A stretch of DNA of 17,676 nt. It comes from Anaerolineae bacterium (GTDB lineage Bacteria > Chloroflexota > Anaerolineae > JAFGEY01). Made by a program: the position numbers and the translations under genes. This document shows positions 15,820-17,676 of the stretch, one piece after another. Location of the stretch: NCBI GenBank assembly GCA_016931365.1, contig JAFGEY010000246.1:1-17676 (forward strand). Reading direction: 5' to 3'. A model generated the notes under the pieces. It had not been told where the DNA came from. It saw only the letters and a list, made by a program, of their open reading frames with translations, and ran no database searches. Each line of letters starts with the position of its first letter. Position 1 is the stretch's first letter.

Positions 15820-15906
15820 GCGTCAATCATCAAACGTCAAATACCAGGTTGTTTCAATTCACGCTTGACGTTTGACGTTTCACGGGCCACGTTTCACTCT
15901 TCACTT
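15820..15906. repeat. Facing arrays of 7-bp repeats
   Basis: From 15858 to 15906 seven consecutive heptamers follow the pattern TTSACGT: TTCACGC, TTGACGT, TTGACGT, TTCACGG, GCCACGT, TTCACTC, TTCACTT. On the opposite strand 15840-15820 reads TTGACGT, TTGATGA, TTGACGC. The two arrays face each other over 17 nt and share a perfect 10-bp inverted repeat (15831-15840 with 15865-15874). The array runs into the last codons of the kinase gene. Confidence 0.75.
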
Positions 15907-17522
15907 TTCGGCAACCGAACGGTAAAACAACTCCCTTGTCCCAATTTGCTCTCGACCTCCACCGTGCCGCCCATTGCCTCGGTCAATTCCTTGACCAGCG
16001 CCAGCCCCAGCCCGGCGCTGTCTGGATCGTGCTCGTTGTTGCTGCCGCGATAAAAGCGCTCCCAGATGCGCGGCAAATCCTGTTCGGCGATGCCTTCGCC
16101 GGTGTCGCGCACCTCGAGGCGGATAAAATCCTGCTCGGCCTCGGCCGCTGCGGCGACGATGCCGCCGGGGGGGGTGTGACGAACGGCGTTGCGTAGCAAA
16201 TTGGCCAGAATCTGCGCCAGCCGCGTGCCATCGACGTGGGCCGGAGGCAGGGCGGCGGGCAGTTCGGCGATCACCTGCACCCGCCCCGACTGCCAGGCCA
16301 GCGGCGCGATGGCCTCAACCATCTGCCGCACGATCGGCGCTGCGTCGGTTGGCCGGCAGTTCAGCGTCAGGTGCTCGACCTCGGCCTGCGACAAAGTAAA
16401 CAGGTCGTCGATCAAGGTTTGCAGGCGCTCGATCTCGCCCTGCATCACCTCCAATTCGTGTCGCAGCGTTGGCGATGGGGCGTCTTGCTCGTGCAAGTCT
16501 TGCCAGTGCAAGTCTTGCCAATGCAAGAGCGTCGATTCCAGCAACGCGCGCATCGTCGCCACCGGCGTGCGCAATTCGTGTGAGACATTGGCTACCAGTT
16601 CGCGCCGCCCTTCGAGCAACTGCGTAACGGTGTCGCGCTCGGTTTGCAGGTCGCGCAACGTCGTTTGCAGGCTTTCGGCCATCGCGTTAAAGTTGGCCTG
16701 AAGCTGGGCCACTTCATCCTCGCCGGATACCTCGGCGCGCGCCTCATAGTTGCCCTCTCGCCAGGCCCGTGCCGCGCGGGCCAGGTTGTCTACCCGGCGT
16801 GTGGTCTTTCGGGCAGCGAAAAAAGACAGGATCGCCGACGGCGGCATCACCAGGGCAAGTCCCAATACGGTAAACACGATGATCACGCTGACGGCGGGAA
16901 AGATCGAGTGGAAAAGCAGGGTGGCAAATGAGGCCGGCAGTGGCAGTGACGAGAGGTCCGTTCTTTCGCCGGAAATCAGGATGACACCGATAGACATCAC
17001 CAACACGCCCATCATCGCTGCAAAAGCCGTGATCAGATGGGCGTGAGTCAGCGACCACAGCATCCGCCGGCGGCGCAGACGGTTCCAGAACAACCACAGC
17101 CGCACAACAACGCGGGCTGCCAGGTAGCCGAACCCGGTCATCAAGCGCACCAGGCTGGCCGTGCCGATGCCGAGATTCGATTCCGTCCACACCACATCCC
17201 AGCCCAGCCAGCGAGCAGGCAGCCCCAGCCCGGCGGCCATGATCAGGCTTACTGCCGCGCCCATCGCCAACTCCCACACCACCTGCAGCCACCAGGCGCA
17301 CTGCGGCAGCCGCGCGCGGAGCACCGCCCACATCCCACATACCCCGCACATCATCAACATACCGTTGGCCAATGCCGCATAGTGAATCACGCCGGCCAAC
17401 TGTGCGAGGATAGACAGGAACAGCAGCCCCAGCAGCCACATTTCGAGCAGCGCCCACAGCGGATGGACGCTCAGAAACGGATGAGATAGATAGGTCCACA
17501 GCGAGAACCGTTTCGCGCTCAA
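15894..17522 (-). CDS. Membrane-bound sensor histidine kinase
   Basis: A 542-residue kinase. The TTG at 17522 is chosen because AGGAG lies 8 nt upstream and it overlaps the regulator stop as TTGA; a frame starting at 17564 lies wholly inside the regulator gene. About six hydrophobic segments occupy residues 20-235, without a large external domain. A HAMP-like region follows at about 235-295, then the dimerisation/phosphoacceptor domain with VSHELRTP (H315) and the ATPase domain: N box NLLRNAVRHT, G1 DTGEGI, F box FYRG, G2 AGLGLALV. A five-residue HWQDL repeat (334-343) extends the phosphoacceptor hairpin. It autophosphorylates on His315 and should pass phosphate to the regulator encoded just before it. 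The mostly buried sensor suggests a membrane-located signal. Confidence 0.94.
   Translation of the reverse strand: MSAKRFSLWTYLSHPFLSVHPLWALLEMWLLGLLFLSILAQLAGVIHYAALANGMLMMCGVCGMWAVLRARLPQCAWWLQVVWELAMGAAVSLIMAAGLGLPARWLGWDVVWTESNLGIGTASLVRLMTGFGYLAARVVVRLWLFWNRLRRRRMLWSLTHAHLITAFAAMMGVLVMSIGVILISGERTDLSSLPLPASFATLLFHSIFPAVSVIIVFTVLGLALVMPPSAILSFFAARKTTRRVDNLARAARAWREGNYEARAEVSGEDEVAQLQANFNAMAESLQTTLRDLQTERDTVTQLLEGRRELVANVSHELRTPVATMRALLESTLLHWQDLHWQDLHEQDAPSPTLRHELEVMQGEIERLQTLIDDLFTLSQAEVEHLTLNCRPTDAAPIVRQMVEAIAPLAWQSGRVQVIAELPAALPPAHVDGTRLAQILANLLRNAVRHTPPGGIVAAAAEAEQDFIRLEVRDTGEGIAEQDLPRIWERFYRGSNNEHDPDSAGLGLALVKELTEAMGGTVEVESKLGQGSCFTVRLPKSEE
16482..16527 (-). repeat. In-frame 15-bp tandem repeat in the kinase gene
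   Basis: GCAAGTCTTGCCAGT (16493-16507) and GCAAGTCTTGCCAAT (16508-16522) are adjacent copies, with a partial copy on each side. They encode HWQDL twice, between the two helices of the phosphoacceptor domain. Confidence 0.85.
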
Positions 17523-17676
17523 GGCTCGCGCTCCTGCGCCGGCAGTCGATAACCGATGCCCCATACGGTTTCGATCTGGTTCCCCATCGCGCCCAGCTTT
17601 TTGCGCAGGCGCAGCACGGTGTTATCGACCGAGCGGTCGCCGGCGACGTAATTTTCGCCCCACACCGCATCGAGCA
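17519..17676 (-). CDS. OmpR/PhoB-family response regulator, C-terminal end (runs off the right edge)
   Basis: Only the last 51 codons are visible. They match the C-terminal winged helix of OmpR/PhoB regulators: LDAVWGENYVAGDRSVDNTV, then LRLRKKLGAMGNQIETVWGI and GYRLPAQ. These cover the positioning turn, the DNA-recognition helix and the beta-hairpin wing. The receiver domain lies outside the window. The stop (TGA, 17521-17519) overlaps the kinase TTG. As a PhoB-type protein it should bind 11-bp direct repeats, which are found upstream of the hydrolase operon. Confidence 0.93.
   Translation of the reverse strand, partial: LDAVWGENYVAGDRSVDNTVLRLRKKLGAMGNQIETVWGIGYRLPAQEREP

Noticed and set aside
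15725..15906. CRISPR array
   Set aside because: The repeats here are 7 or 11 bp with no regular unique spacers and no cas genes.
17523..17564. Kinase start at 17564
   Set aside because: It lies wholly inside the response regulator gene; the TTG at 17522 has AGGAG at proper spacing and overlaps the regulator stop.

Overview
The base composition, gene families and dense use of both strands suggest a chromosomal window from a GC-rich bacterium. The mix of ScpA, MoxR/DUF58, many ABC-2 type exporters and a GH-like/PGRP-amidase protein fits a Chloroflexota (Anaerolineae-like) genome. That assignment is inference from gene content only; no marker gene in the window settles it.

Layout. The left edge (1-206, minus) holds the first 68 codons of a cation/Ca2+ exchanger-type membrane protein. 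An initiator-type tRNA-Met (504-575, minus) follows, with a near-perfect promoter and a strong terminator. Back to back with it, a sigma70-like promoter (635-663) drives a plus-strand operon of MoxR-type AAA+ ATPase, DUF58 protein and LOG-family protein (761-3607). A long inverted repeat with a T-run closes that operon and overlaps the promoter of a 735-residue protein with a GH-like domain, a coiled coil and a PGRP-type amidase domain (3754-5961). After another strong terminator comes scpA (6025-6792). It converges on a minus-strand gene (6801-7832) that fuses a deoxynucleoside kinase to a MazG-like pyrophosphohydrolase.

From 7950 on, nearly everything is on the minus strand. An ABC exporter pair comes first (ATPase 9628-10452, 562-residue permease 7950-9638). 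A truncated type I restriction specificity gene (about 10818-11339, plus) follows, bordered by an inverted repeat on one side and a MITE-like element on the other. Next is a tightly coupled four-gene operon read right to left: membrane-anchored beta-lactamase-like serine hydrolase, CPBP-family intramembrane protease, ABC ATPase and ABC-2 permease (15546 down to 11484). Upstream of it is a two-component system: the C-terminus of an OmpR/PhoB-type response regulator at the right edge, and a histidine kinase (15894-17522) whose TTG start overlaps the regulator's stop.

Working hypothesis. The two-component system and the four-gene operon may form one regulated module. The operon promoter carries four tandem 11-bp repeats with a TCGC core, the spacing expected for an OmpR/PhoB-type regulator, directly upstream of a -10 element. 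Sensor, hydrolase, CPBP protein and ABC exporter together resemble cell-envelope stress or antimicrobial-peptide response systems. Function and regulation are inferred, not shown.
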